Shown here piece by piece: positions 39,801-54,800 of a stretch of DNA of 64,000 bases; within the stretch, counting starts at the first letter, position 1, and each line of letters opens with the position of its first letter. The notes below the pieces were generated by a model, which worked only from the letters and a program-made list of their open reading frames with translations, searched no databases and was not told the DNA's origin. The stretch is from Zhengitettix transpicula (lineage: Eukaryota > Arthropoda > Insecta > Orthoptera > Tetrigidae): the NCBI GenBank assembly GCA_037074705.1, contig CM073591.1, positions 162,716,032-162,780,031 on the forward strand, in the 5' to 3' direction. The translations under genes were made by a program, and so were the position numbers.

Positions 39801-42800
39801 AACTCTTGCTAAATCAAGTGTATAAATGAACAAGGAGACCTGATTCTAACATCAGTTCCATTTATGTTTGAAAGTTTCATTTTTCGCTCATTCTTCAAGA
39901 CCAATATTACTTCGCGTAAAATTCTCCCACTTCAGGTAATATTATTTCGATCAATTAAATAATTTTGTCTTCACTCTGACTCACTCTACCCTCCTGTTGT
40001 TATATTTAAAACTTAGGTGCTGATTTATAAAATATTCTTCAGTATGTTTCTACTCTTCACGCTAGAAGATGTAGCTACATTGATTAAAAATTGTGAGAAA
40101 TCCCTTTTTATGCAATTTCAAATAAAAATGACAGTAATAAATTAGCATAGGAATAAAAAATTAATATATTTTGTGAAGTAAAAAGTTCAAAACAAAAATC
40201 TATTGTAAAAAAACATTGTTTTGCCTTTTATAATGTTTCATATAAAATACCCAGATGTAAACAGCTTCAGATCATGAAGAGGATATTCTGACAGCTGAAA
40301 TTGATATTGTAGAAACGATGTTTAGAGATAATTTTGCAAAATAAGTGAATTTCAATTGTATTCAAATAGAACTGTTGCCCGTCGAATTCGTGAAATAGCT
40401 TCAATTATCCAGGAAGTTGCATGACAATTTATTTTCAATTCAGATTAATGAGGAAACAGATAGAAATATTGATGCTCATTTCATTGCCCATGTTGCTATT
40501 TTGTGAACTACTTTTCTGCAAACCAATAAACTCAGAGCTATAGCTCTCGCATTACTTTCAATCTTTAATTATTTTGAAAACGAGACACATAAAGTGTGGA
40601 AAAATTGTGACGGATTACGCAGCGATTATACTTGAACAATGTCTGTAAGATTGTAAAGTATACAAAAATCTCCGCTGTGTGTCTAGACACATTTCATCAT
40701 CCGCAGAGAAGCTCTGACTTCCAGAGAAATGAGTTGGCCTGAATATCATGCTATCGACCGTTGTAACCGAAGTAAGTTACATAAAAATCAAGAATCTTCT
40801 CTGCATTTTGTAAAGACGTGGGTGGAGAAAATTCAGCATTAATATTTTTTTGCGATCACATGCGAAAGTTTTGAAACGTGTTGATGAATTAAGAGAAGAA
40901 GGGAGAAAAGACCGGTCGCGGAAAATGGTTCTAGATGTAATGAAATTGAACTACTAAATAATTTTAAAATTCAACTGGAAGGAGAAAACACCAATTTGCT
41001 GGATACGATTAATAAAGTTAATGCTTTTTGGAGACAATTAGAACTGAGGATGATAAATGTAACGAAAAAACTTGGAACGCAGCTGCATGTGTAAGTTACA
41101 AGCCTGAAGAACAAAATGTGACAGTTAATTTTGTAACCATTTGGTGAAGAATTTTAAAAAATATTTTCTTAAAATGAAAAACTTTATGTCTGATTAAAAA
41201 GTAATAATAAGATATATAGCCAAATTCAGACAACATAAGTGACAATAGAAATACCACAATGTTTCTGGGATCCTTGTCCGTTTCTTCAGGTGCTAAGAAG
41301 AGTCTAGAGCGACACAACTGCACTCGTCAGTTTCTTGCTGACGACAAATTGGTATTAAGTTACCAGTGGGTTGGAGATCCATTTCAAAATATCCCGGAAG
41401 GTTTCTCAACTCCCGAACAGAAATCTTCACAGACTTATTTGGACAGGGATGGATGACAATTTTTCTGCACTGAATAGTTAGCATTTCGTATGCTATTACT
41501 ATTTTCAACATCCTATCTTTGCGAAGCCATGTTTTTTGCGGAGGCTGCTTGGAAGACATAACCGACATCTCAGATGAATATAGAAAAAGAACAGAGTGTG
41601 TATGTATAATGTCAAACAATCTTTCGGAAAACTCAAGGGAGTCAGTAATACTCTCTAGTAACTGTTCTTTGTTATGACGCCCCCCCCCCCTTTCCTTCCT
41701 AGGAAGGTTGAGCATTGAGGCGACCCACAGGCTGCAAACTTCTTTTTAGTAGGTAAAATTATGAATTAGAGCTTAATGATTAAAAGTGGTTGTTTGTATA
41801 TTTACTGTGGATCAGACCTTCACGGAGTAAAGGTCAACTTGCTGAAATTAATAATTCTCTTAAAACAATGTTAGGCCATTAAAAACTTTACTTACATGCA
41901 TGTCATTTTATAAGCCAGTAGGCTTATACGACAATAAACACTATATATAAATACTATAATATGCCTGTCGGTAATATGCAAGTGTAGCTTAACTGAATGT
42001 TAATTTTAAATTATTGGGTAAAAGTAATTTGAAAATTCTAATAATTATAAAAATTCCCAGTTTCTTGTTAAAGCCCGAATAAAATATTTTAAATAAGTAT
42101 ATTTGGAAGTTTTAAAATATCACCTATTGCTCTTTGACTGAATATCACCCAAACTCATACAAAAATTAGTATATCCTTTATTTATACAAAACACAGAACT
42201 GCATTGATTGTGTACCTGTATTTACTTAAATGGAAATTTATCTGTCTTTATTAAATGTAGATGAGCATACTCGGTGGCCAATCGAAAAATACGATAAAGA
42301 TTTTTATATTATCTGCGTTTCACAGTGCGCAGTGACGTCATCCATGTTACTAAGCAAACACATTTTGGTGTTTTTTAACTGAAAATCTCTTACACACCCA
42401 TTCCTATGGGTTCTGGAGTGATACCTTCCACAGAGTTTCTTTCCGGATCGTAAACAATGTGTGCTCAAATTCCTGGACGGTTTTAAGTGTGTATTAGGAA
42501 CATACGTATAAACACACACAAACGTAAGAAAATTTTATTTGCTAGATAAATCCAATCTAATGAAACAACCTGAATACAGGAAAACGACCATATATCAGTA
42601 GTACGAGAAGTAATGAATAGAGATTATGAATGTACAATAATTCCATCAATTGCATTCACAGTCTTCACGAATGTACTCGTCTGCATCACCAGAAGCAATT
42701 GACTATTCCAAAGTTCTTCGTGTCGCAAATGTCTAAATAAAAAATTTCGGAATCTTAACTGAAATCTCAATATAGAGTAAAAATGAAATTCTCAAATACC

Positions 42801-45800
42801 ATTGCGCTGTTCTATGGTAACGTAAATAAGTACATAAATTGATTATGGCAAGCACCTTGCCGGGAACGAAGTTGGTGGTGTGCATACAATCCTCGCTTCT
42901 GGCGGTGGGGAGGATTGGTATTTGAATTCTCTCCCGATCTTCCTGATTTGTGTTCCCTTGCTTTCTCAAACCAATCGGGTGTGTTGGAGTCACAATACAA
43001 TGCACACTGATCTATTTAATCAGAAATGATTAATGGAACTGGAGGGAGAGATTGGCAGAAATACGCACAATAGCCACGTGCCTATATAAGTGCTTTGCGG
43101 AAGAGCACGGGAAGTATTGGCAGGACAAGATAAAACAATGGTTCGGGAAACTTATAAATGTATAACCCAAGTGGTGACATAACGGACCAGAAATTTGAAT
43201 GATAATTTTCACAGTTGAGAAAGACACCGCTTAATGAGAAGGAATTTGAGTGACGGATATAAGTGACATAGTAAGAAAGATGATACAACAGAGGGTAGGA
43301 AATACTCTAATTGAATATGAATGATAAAAACGGTGTCATAAGTAGCCTAGAAGTTCATCTTTGATTAAGGGCGTCAACAGAATCGGATATCCTGATGAAA
43401 GAAGTTGGGGAAAAATAAGTCATCAGTCGATAAATTAGTATTAATGCAATATTAACTTGAAATGTACTTAAAATATCGTCATATTATCTATAGGGATATT
43501 TAATAATTATTTTTGTCCACAGTTATCGTACGTATAAAAACTACGGACCTCAATTGCTTTTGCTTAATTTATTATTTGCTGTAAATACTAACGCAATAGC
43601 ACTCAATGCATCGCGTAAATTGTCTAGCAGTGATCTGGCTCAAGAATTTTTTTCACCAAAGAATAAATATAAGCATAGAGTAAGGAAACTCTTTGCTACC
43701 ACGACTCTATTAATCAGCAGCATATTTAGAATTTTGAAAATAAATCCAAACACGAGTGTTGTAATTCTAATATCCGCCTTGGGACGTGTTCCGTGCAGAG
43801 CTTTCCTTCCGAAGGGCGCCGTGGTCACGTCCGAACGCTTCCCCTTGCTTCACCCTGTCTAATGAAGTTGTCCGTCTCCTAAGACGTGGCCAGGGTTTGG
43901 ACTAGGGAAGGAACGCAGACATGGTCAAAATGATATCTGACATCATTCTGAATTGGTGAAACATAGAATGGATCCAAACATAACTGTCAAATTTATCTTA
44001 GAATCTTAAAGTTTTAAGCTCCGTAATTTTTAAAACCTTATCCTCAGAGATACCTGTCCAAAATATTCTTCTAATGATTTTGCGTAACCATAGCAAGTAG
44101 GTTTTTTACGCCTTGTCTTCCCTTTCCCTCGTTTCTCCTCCCAAATATATTCTTGGACTATAAAATTACCACTACAAAATTTAATCTCATATGTATATAT
44201 CACAAAAGTATTACGGTTCTCTTCCATGATGCGTATTATTTTTAAGATATTGAATATAATTTAATTCTGTTGAGTATTTTATGAACAGTCAACACGTTTT
44301 TAATTTAAAATGGAAGATAAATTTATAATTTAAAATAATAATAAATTAATTTGTCTTCCATATATATATATTACAAATGTGTAATGAAATGTATTATATA
44401 AATTATTTCTTTAATTACTGGAGGCGTAACTTTGAGGCCAGAGCATTGACAGCATTGTTTGGCGCGAGAATGAAGAGACTATAAAGGTTGCTACGGTGTA
44501 TTGTCAAAAAGGTATATAAGACTATTAGAACTTTAGCGTCGAGACTCACTCGCAGAGTGAGTGTGTGTTGCGAGTAATAGTCAGTCACACCGAGAGTATG
44601 TTGTGACGAACCGGCCAAAGGTGGTCGAATTCTGCGGAGTATAAGCTGTATATAAGTTTCTGTGTTAAAGAGATTTTCCACATCAATCTGAGTTAGATGA
44701 TTCGTACAACATTAAAGCAGAAAGGAGCCGAATGTGTTGAAATGTGTTACGACGAAAAGTGAGACGATAATAAAATCAGTGCTATGAACTGTCAATAAAA
44801 ATAGTGTTCTATTACAGAGCAACTCTAAATAAACGGCATGTAAAAACAAAAAAAAAATCTTCTGTAAACCTTTACGTAAATATCGTTTACCCCCAGATTT
44901 CTATAACTTTGTCAGATATTTGTATAGCTTTGTGAGACTTTTCATATTTCTAAAGTTGGTATAAAATTATGTTATTGTAAATTTAAATTCATTTTTGCTT
45001 TTGTAACTTGGTGAAAATTGTAAATCACTGTCTTTATTAGAGGCCCTATAACCGGCCCTGAAATTTAGATTCTCATAAAATCTGAGGCATTTACTTAACA
45101 ATATCAAATTTAAATTAAACGAAAATCAAATATGTCAAATAAATAATCTTTGTGATCTATTAAATATTATGGTTTAATATCAATTTCCTTCCTTGTTTAT
45201 TTAATTAAAACTGTTTATTACATAATTTCGCTCTCCCACGTGCTGGAATTTTTGTTGTTATAAATTATGAATACCACATAATTTGTCTCTAACGTGATGG
45301 CTTATTTTCTTTAGCTTGTTTATTAAAAATATGTATGCATGCATACATATGTATGTATGCATAAGGTTAATACACATAAATATGGATCATCGATGCCGAA
45401 AGTTTCCCTGACAAGAAGCTAGAGAAACGAAATAAACGATATTCAATCAGAAATTTACACTATTTGGAAATTTTTCAATGAATTAATGATTCTGGAAAAA
45501 AAATCAGATAAAAATAAAAACAAATGGCGAATAGTTTATTATAATTTAGTAGTGATTAATATGTAACAAATTAAAAAGCAATAACAAAATTAATTACCAC
45601 ACCCACTTAGTAAGGGCAGACAAGACAAGTTTCTAAGGAAAGGGGTTTATGAAATTCCACGTGAATGGTTTCCTTTGCTGATACCGAACGGCGCACCAGA
45701 TTATGGGAACACGAGAAATCTCTTTGGATACGCCAATTCAATTTGTCTGCTGTCGCGGAACATCCCATGTGCAAAACGTCACAGCAAACTCTTAGGAAAC

Positions 45801-48800
45801 AGATCGTTCAAGAAAAATACGGAAAGTACGCAAGGTGATAGAAATACACAAATGCCCTAAAAATTTAGCCGGGAAACCGGATAAGCGTTAGGACGGAGAT
45901 GAACGTTTTGGCTGACAAACAAGGAATTTCCAGGACACGAAAAAAAAATCTGACGAAAAAAAAGTGACATGGAAGGTTTGCCATCAAATAAGCTAAACGA
46001 ACGGGCAGGGTGAATAGAATGCAGGAAAAAACAAAAGAGAAAAACATACTTTCTTTCAGTTGTTCGGTTAGAAGCAGGGATTTTTAATTAAGGTTCCAAT
46101 AATTAATTTGGATGACCCATATATATATATATATACGATTCTTATATAGATTTTCACCGCTCGGACTTATCTGGGGAATGGTTGAAAGACACACTGGAAT
46201 AAACTAATTATGGTGTAAAGAACATTTCCTTATAAGCGCGATATTTCTAAAGGAAGCCGTTGTTAGTTCAGTTCGCGGACTCTGATGGTGGTCTAGGACC
46301 CTTTTTAATTAAAAGAAGACCCCATTTTTAACAAAGGCGACGAAGGGTCTAAAGGACACTGACAGCTCCAAGGGACACAAAATTTATTAGGCATGGAAAA
46401 GTTAGCTCCCGGAGCTTGAAATATATTGAGCTGACGGGCGGAGATAATAGGAATTTTTTTCCGGAAGAGTCTTGGTGACTCCGGGAAAGGAGATTCGGGA
46501 GTGAGTAGCAAGCCACGAGCTTGAACGGTCGGTGACCAGGCTCAAAGCAGAATCCGACGAAAGCCTGGCAGTTTGTGGGGATCACGTTCCCGATATCGAG
46601 ATGCTACTGGAGGTCCCAAAGAGATCATCTGAAGTTAGCACTGCCACCAGTCTGCGCCAGTTACAACATCACGGCACGGTATCGAAAAATTATTTTAATA
46701 AATTAACATAATTGCCAGGTCCCTCCTTTTGTTTTAAAGTCAGATTCATAACATCGTTCATTTTGACCGTGTTAAGGTTCATCCCACCGTATCCCTGACA
46801 CACACACACACAGAGAGAGAGAGAGAGTTCATGCTTCATTCATTTTATTTAGAAAAAAATTTCTTGCGAATTCGTGTTTCTTTGACTCCTTTTTTATAAA
46901 ACAATTATAATAAGTTAAATAATCTTATTATTTAAGAAAACGCAACCCAAAATTCAAACCCAGAGGAGTGATGTATTACAATGGAAAAGAAATTATAGTT
47001 AATGTATTTCCAATTTTTGTGATATGGAGAAAAAATGCTCAAGTGACATTTAATTCAGAAGTGTTAAGTTGCAAAAACAACATAAAGTGTAAATAAAGTG
47101 ATTTCATGGTTTAATACGATGGAAATACATGAAAAATGTATATTGTTTATATAAATGTAGTAAGGATTTATAACAATTGAGAATTCTTCAAGATTTTCAA
47201 ATTTATTATAAATTAAATAATAAAAAAATTACCTAGTAGTCAGAAACAATTTGAATTATTTAAATTGCAACATAATAAATATATAACACGACATTTGTCT
47301 CTGATTGTGACCACTTATAGAATGTACACATACATGAGTTTCATGATCGTTTCAGAAATAATTATTTTTTGTTTTTCTGCAAAAGTAATAATAAGATAGA
47401 TAGCCAAATTCAGACAAAATAATTGATAATATAAATACCACACAATGTTTCTGGCAGCCTTGTTCCTTTCTTCAGGTTCAGAAAAACACAAGAGTATAGA
47501 GAGAGACAACTGCTGGAGTTAGTTGACAAAACACAAAAGCCTTTCACTTTCATACTGAAAAAGTGTTGAATGTGTTGCTCTTAAAACTACTTATTTCATA
47601 ACTTGCTTAGTCTCTGTTGGTCTTTTCTGCTCTTTTCTTTGTTTGTTTGATTCATGTACAGTCTTGAGATTCTACGGAAGGGCAGATGTCTCGTCATTCT
47701 GTTTTGTGTGTAGTGACTTGCCGTCGTTTGTGTTTCTTCATAATGTTCGAGTGTCAGGTTTTGTTTCTATTATTGTGTGATTCCATATTTTATGATAGTT
47801 CATTTTCTAAATACTTATTTTTGATTTAGTGCGTATACAGTTTTTTGAGTATTGTAAATATTATACCATTAGTAACCTTAAAGAATTATTATTTTAATTA
47901 TTATTACGATATAGTTCATTTAGTTAACTTCTAATTGTAGCATCCAATAATTATATTGTAATTTTATGTAATGACGTATCCTATTTCCTCATACCAGAAC
48001 TAATAGAATAAAATAAATCAGATAAAATAATGTATAATTTCACAGTTTAACATTCTACGGGTCGCCAATGAACACGATGTCGACGCGACCATTATAAATC
48101 TCAATAAATAAATAACATTCTGTGTTGCAAGAAAATTAACTTTTAATTAAATTTAATACCAATATGTTTGTTGAAGAAACATATCTTTTAACTAATTAGG
48201 CATTATCCACAAAAGTTTTTTGATGTCGAACTTACGGTATCCATGTAAGACTAGACTGGTATGAAATTCTAAGCCTCCACTGTTCATAATATTTATTAAG
48301 TTTATACTTACAGAGAGCAGAGAACTCGATGCTTCGAGGCACGCAGTTGTAAGGGGTGAGATCGATACTGCGAATATATCGCATATTGGCCAGATCCAGC
48401 TTGTACAATCCCCTCTGGTTCGTATGTGTCACGTACGCGTATTTGAACAGCTGATTCATATCCTAACGAACAATTAATATTGTTATGGCCGCTTGCTTTT
48501 TGGAATTAGAGGACAGAAAATTTTGCATTCTTACCTGGATCGGTGGCATGAAAAGTCCTTTGACTAAATCGAACTGACCATCGATGGGTTCTGGATGGAC
48601 CGTGTGGTGTTTTCTCTTCTGAGCGGCGTCTCTGATCACTTGAATCGTCTTGACTCCCTGATTTCTCTCAGAACGCCAGTTGAGAACCCAAACCTGATCC
48701 AGGTGAGGAACATAGTGTAGTTCAACGGGGAGTTTGTCCGTTACCACAACCTACGGACAGAAGCAACTTGTGAGAAACTAACATAAAAAATTAATTTACA

Positions 48801-51800
48801 CATAAATACGACCTTAATTTAGTTTTCCTACTTAATAAACTAATGAGGTGAAAAATCCATTTTATCCATAAAATAGAACGTCAAAACTTTAAATAGTGCG
48901 GTGAGACCTCACTACATTTCACTACACAGAAGGTTAATATATCAAATCCTAGATTAATCTGAATGCAGTATCATTTGGTATTATGTAATTAAGTATATTC
49001 AGACTATCCTGAGAACAAGAGAAACTGAATGGTTAATTTCCAATAAACATCCTCATTTGGGATAAATGTACTCCATTTTTTAAAGGAAAATGTGTACGTC
49101 AAACATTAACATCAACATCAACCACGTGTCATAATAGTTAAAGGAATAAATTTTTGTCATATCTATATCATCTAACCGGAGTGTGGGCTTAATTTTGAAG
49201 TCCTAGTTGAGAATTACCTATAGAGGAACTGTATGTGTAGTGTTAACAATAATTTAAAAAACAGATACGCGTGCAGTTTCAGTTAATGAATAATGCATTA
49301 AAATATTTATACTTTTGAAATTACAATCAAATATAAACGTTAATCAAACTTCTTATTTATATTTACAATATTTGAAAAAAGCTAATGTTTTAAGTTTAGC
49401 GACATTAAATCTACATAATACAATTGGTTCAGGGAAGACGGAATATTTAGGCAGTCCCGCCGCACAACCGCATTTCGAGGACTGATACTAACTAAATGGG
49501 TGATAGATTAATTACTTTAAATTATTGAATTAATACATTGAAGCGATTATTATGAATTTAAGAGTGTGGAATAAAAAGACATACAAATGAAAGAAATTAT
49601 TTCACGGTTTTGTCAAATATTCGTAAATTGATAAATTATTAATGGATCCAAATGTTATTTAATGGGTTAATTTTTTGTAAGAATGATTTCAAAATACACG
49701 AGGTTTTTACAAAAATTTATTGTGTCTAAAACATTTATTAAGGTAATCAAATGTGACAGTAACTGTAACTACTTTTCATCGCCTAGCACAAGTAAATTAA
49801 GACGGCTCATAAAAAATTGAAATTTCTGCGGTTTGCTGGGCTGGAAAATTAAGGGCAAAGCCTTTTATTACCTTGCGGTGGTAAAATTCCATTCCAGCAA
49901 ATTTCGCGAGCTGGAGATGGATCTATGGAGAGGAAGCGTTCGAGGTAATTACGAGAGGAGTGAAATTTACGCTACTTACATCAACGACGACCATCTGTAT
50001 CTTGCTGATGACGAGGACGCGATCTTTTCTCGGCTGGGCCACATAAACGTAGCGGTTTGCAACGTTGATTGCCTGTCCCCAGCTACAGTTTACTCCCTTG
50101 TCGCCGCATACGTACTCCTGGAAAGGAAAGTAATTTTCAAATGTCAGAAACTGAGGTATGGTGAGAAATTTGTTCATTTTTATACTTTAAATTTGCTGAT
50201 GCGTAGGTAGTTTCGTTGATACCCTAACATATTTTTAACTCGCAATAAATAATGAGATCAAACGACGAAACCTATGTTAGAAAACTTTTGTTTATTGCAG
50301 TAATGTGACTTTGGGGCCTGTAAAGCACTTTTTAGTTTTGTATACTAGAACCACGTGGCCAATTAATTGTGGTTAGAATAACAATCCTGCATCAGAATCC
50401 AACTCGTAAATTTACTAATTTCCCAGAAATTGTTCTAAAAATTATATACTTCATTTCTCAGATTCATGGACATTTTAAAAAATGCTGTGCTCAGATACCC
50501 TTTTTTAATGCTGCTAAACATATGAGTGACGATGGTAAACAACATAAACTCTTCCAGAAAGCTAACTTCTGCTACGTATCAATAAGGAATACTTGGTCCA
50601 ACAGTTTTCAATGTTTTCTCTAATTACTTCGATTCTGGTCCTGGCCCAAAAAATATTCTAAAATATATTATTGACTGTTCAATATGAATCCAATTAACCA
50701 AGCTGAACTTGATGATCTTTAGGCATTTCTTTTCTCAATGTATATTTATCACTACTATATTTTAATTACCATTCCTGTATAATATATTTAGCTAGTTTCT
50801 TTCTTAAAGACTTATATTTTTGTGTTAATCTTGGAATGGAATACCGACAATTTGTTACAACCCACTAATGAAGTTTGTGACAAAAATTCTGGCAGCGACG
50901 GATTCATGTTCCTATATATAGTTGAGTTGTACGGTAACAAATAAAGGTTATTAATAATCGATGAAAGTAGTCGTAAATTATTTATAAGGCCACAATTTAA
51001 GCGTTTTCGAGATCCTACATGTAGACCAACGAATAAGGATATTTGAATGTTTGAGAAAAATTTCACTGAAATACAGAACTACAGAAGACTACAAGTAATA
51101 TAATTATACAAATATGATGGAACGTGCAATTGTAAAAAGTTACTCTTAACACTTGAGATCAGAAACACGCGCGAGTTCCGCTGTTGAAACCCGTTTGGTT
51201 CCCTGCTCCATTTATAAACTACGTTAGCACACTTCAAAACTTTTCCAGACGTTGCTGAAAGTTGAGGCTCTCTTTCTCTGCCATCCTGGCGCTCGTTTTC
51301 GCATATATACTGGAAGACGAATCAACCTCTTTAATTAACGTTGCATTTTAAAATCTCTTTAAAATAAAAGAATTTATTTTTGACTTTTACATCTGAATAC
51401 AAAAATTACCTTCTATTAATACATTAATTCCGATATAATTGAAGTTTCCTTTCCAATCTCAACAAAATCCGTCGTATTGTAAATAACTGTACTGGATGGC
51501 CTACTACACTATTACTATTTATCAATGCAAAACATAAACTATCCGTTTCAGGCTTATGACAAAAACTACATCATTTGAGTGTGTATACAAGTTGCGCTGT
51601 TACATTTAGAATACACGGTTCACGTTACAATGAAAGCAGTTTATACAGTGTTTTTTTTCGAAAACTCGTAAAGGGTACATGTGACTTTCCGATCCGATAA
51701 AAATTTATTGTATCTTTTCTGATTTAAATAAGTTCTAGTTTAGTGCAGAATCATATACTTGTTGTGTATGATTTAGAACCATTTGTACTTGTTAATAATT

Positions 51801-54800
51801 TGACAAATAATAAAATTTTATTTTGATCTGAGTTCTACGCGTGTGCGTTACTAGGGCAAAGGGTCGGCAGGTAGTCCGGAAATTATTTGCTGATTAGCAA
51901 AGCCACTTAAGGACGCCACTTGTGAACGCAAAATTAAATGTTAAAAATTTTTCTAAAGGCAGTTTAACGAAAATATTTAGATTTACGACAAGCGCCAAGA
52001 GATTCATGTCATAATCTGTGTTGAAGAAATCAGAGCGATATACCCTTTAAAGCAAGGAGAACGAATTTTATGGTGGGAAGTGAAGAAAGTATTAAAAATC
52101 AGTTACTGTATATATTTCAGACATATATGTCAGGCGAATAGAGAGGAAAACAGTTATAGTTCGGCTAATAGCTAGAAAATCAGAAAAGGCACAAGTAAAA
52201 CCCAGATGTCAACGCCAGTCACGGATGTAGCAGCAAGTATCTATGGAAACTCATGGAGTCGACGTCGCATATATAATTGAACACATGGTAAGGTTTAAGT
52301 GAGATATAAAATTCGGACTGTTGCATAAGCAACGTCGACCATTTTATAACTTTATAGCGTTATTTAATTTCAACTGTAGTGTTGAATTTGTTTGCATACC
52401 ATTTAATTGTTGTAGTTCTGTTTCAAATCTTATTTATCATCCGTTTCCGTAACCCCAAAGACAAATGAGTTGAATTAATTAATATTTTGAATCAAAACAA
52501 TTATTTCAAAAACTTTCATAAAAAAATAGTAACCACACGCCATTTTATTACGTACTCTTGCATTAATTTTCATAATTCTGACTACCGTGTAAAGCTTATG
52601 ACAGCATTCGAATTTTTTGATAGTGTTATAGTCAATTATACCTATTTATGATAACTTTATTTTGAAACTTATCAATTTCTTGTGCTTCAAGTTAAATATA
52701 TTGTTCATGTTAAATATATTGTGCTGCCAATAAATATAATATGGGATTGTGTACCTGAGTTCCAGGAATGATGTCGGTAGCTTGTATCTGGTGGTATAAC
52801 CTACAGGCTGTTGGTTCGTAGACAGACACACCCCAATCGTGGAACGAGAAGAATCGGTGTTCTTCATTCAGAGCAGCTGCAATGAAATATTTTCTTAAGT
52901 CATGTTGACTCAATTGTTAACGTAATTACAGTTAGAGAGCTTAAAATTGATGGTATTATTCAGCAATACCTTCAATATAACAATATTGATAATCTCTGAT
53001 AGAGTTGGTGTATTATTCAAGGAATATTTATTTTAATAATAAATGTTAAGAAGTATAAGTGAGATAATAAAAGAGAATTTATACATTCATCCGTATTCTC
53101 TTCTTTTATCCAAATACGTGTAAACGGAAAAAAGAGGAACAAGAAAAATTTATTGGGAATATAATTAATTGGAGCAAAACAATAGGGAAGGAATTCGACC
53201 GAGGAACTTTTTTTTTTTTAGGGCAATAGGCTACATGAGGGTAATCCACTTAGGGCAACTCCCCTTTAATAGCATAGGAAGGGATTTGAAAGGGGGGATG
53301 CGGAAGGGTAGAGGAAGGTAGCCAAGAGTTAACTAGGGCCCCCGGGCTATATTTTAAGGATCCTACCCGGCATTCGCCTAAAGGAATGCAGGGAAAACCT
53401 TAGAAAAACCTGCATCGGGTAGGTCGGGCATTGGGTACTTGTCCCACGCCCTTCCGATAGCGGGAGAGGAGTTTGCTGTGGGGACGCAGCTTACCCCTCG
53501 CCATGCCTTGGCCTGTTTAGGAGGCAGCTGGCCGACTATTCCAATAGGAATAGCGGACAACTCTTGCCGTATGCCCAAGGTCTGCGACCCCGGAACATAC
53601 ACCTCTCAAAACAGACCGAGGTGCCTCGGCATGTGGGAACCTTAGTTCAAAAAAACCAGAGAGATGTGAGAGCATCCCCAAAGGTAGCCCCCGCCAGAGC
53701 TTTCTGGGAAGGTTCACCTGCGAGAAATCCTCTCGCAGGCTTCCTTGTCTCAACCCCCTCTGGTACCGAGGAACTTACGACTCCATCGTATTTATCCAGG
53801 CCTTATTCCGTTGCGTGTAGCAGATATTTCGAATAATAGCAAAATCTATTATGCAAACAGATATTTCAGTCTTATAAAAATAATACATATTATTAAACGC
53901 CGGGATGAAGAAACAATTACAAACTTAATTAATGGAGTGATTAGGCTATGAAAAATGGACTAATTGCTATAATTCTGTTAAACATCCCAATGCAGAAATT
54001 TTAAAGTAAGGAGGACAAGCGATTCGACAGAGGAGTATGCTAAAGCACGCAACCTTCAGTTCACTACTATTCATAATATCTATAAAAATCAACAACGAAA
54101 TTTGTTAAATACAGTAAAATATTTAATTAATAACGAAATAACTACGTTTCTTTCCACACTCCTGGCTTTCATCAGCTGAATAATGTTTATTTATAAATTT
54201 TGTATGCAGTGCCTAATTTTTTTAATAAAAATACTTTATATTTTACATGTTTCTTAAAGAATCAGTGTCAGATTTTCCGTTTAAAGTATTTTTAGTAATT
54301 GTTTCATATAACGTTTATGACAATATAATAATTGTTTTCAAAACCTAAAATTTTGGAACCTCGATTAAAATTTTTGACCTTATTTTACTTATTTATATTG
54401 TTTTGTTATCCTACACTGGCAATCTTTCACGGAGTCAGCAGATGGTTGTTGCTACGTTAAGAACTCTTCATTTATAAACTCACGCACTCCTATCTAGATC
54501 ACCGCAACCTACATGTGGCGTATGCAAGGCTAACCTGACGATCCAGCACATTCTCTACGACTTCCCAAAGCACGACTGGCCTAGATGAGCCACAATTAAG
54601 AAATGCACAAGAAGTGAGATATGTACCTCAGCAGTGACAATAAATAACCTAGTAAAGTTTAGTAACGAAATGTATTGAAATTTCTTAAAGGTCTGTGCTT
54701 CTGTCGCAGGTGAATCTTCTCAGAGAGCTCTTGAAAGGCTACCTTTGGGGCGTCCCCACAGCAAACTCCTCTCCCGCTATCGGAAGGGCGTGGGACAAGT

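Larger units (their letters stand above)
33247..48311 (-). other. 15-kb intron between exons g and h
   Basis: GTAAGT at the exon g side and TTTCAG at the exon h side. It carries the deleted mariner, the large fold-back, the SINE, two palindromes, the hAT relic, two family B repeats and an LTR-like segment. Stretches 34656-36565, 37550-40269, 41716-44399 and 44851-47383 hold no recognised gene. A start near 38574 (CTAGCTGACTGCCCGGCG) resembles an insect repeat terminus I recall but cannot prove. Confidence 0.85.

Noticed and set aside
49833..50210. 125-codon plus-strand open frame
   Set aside because: Antisense to exon e and its flanks; no motif, while the minus strand carries the FSTL5 signature.
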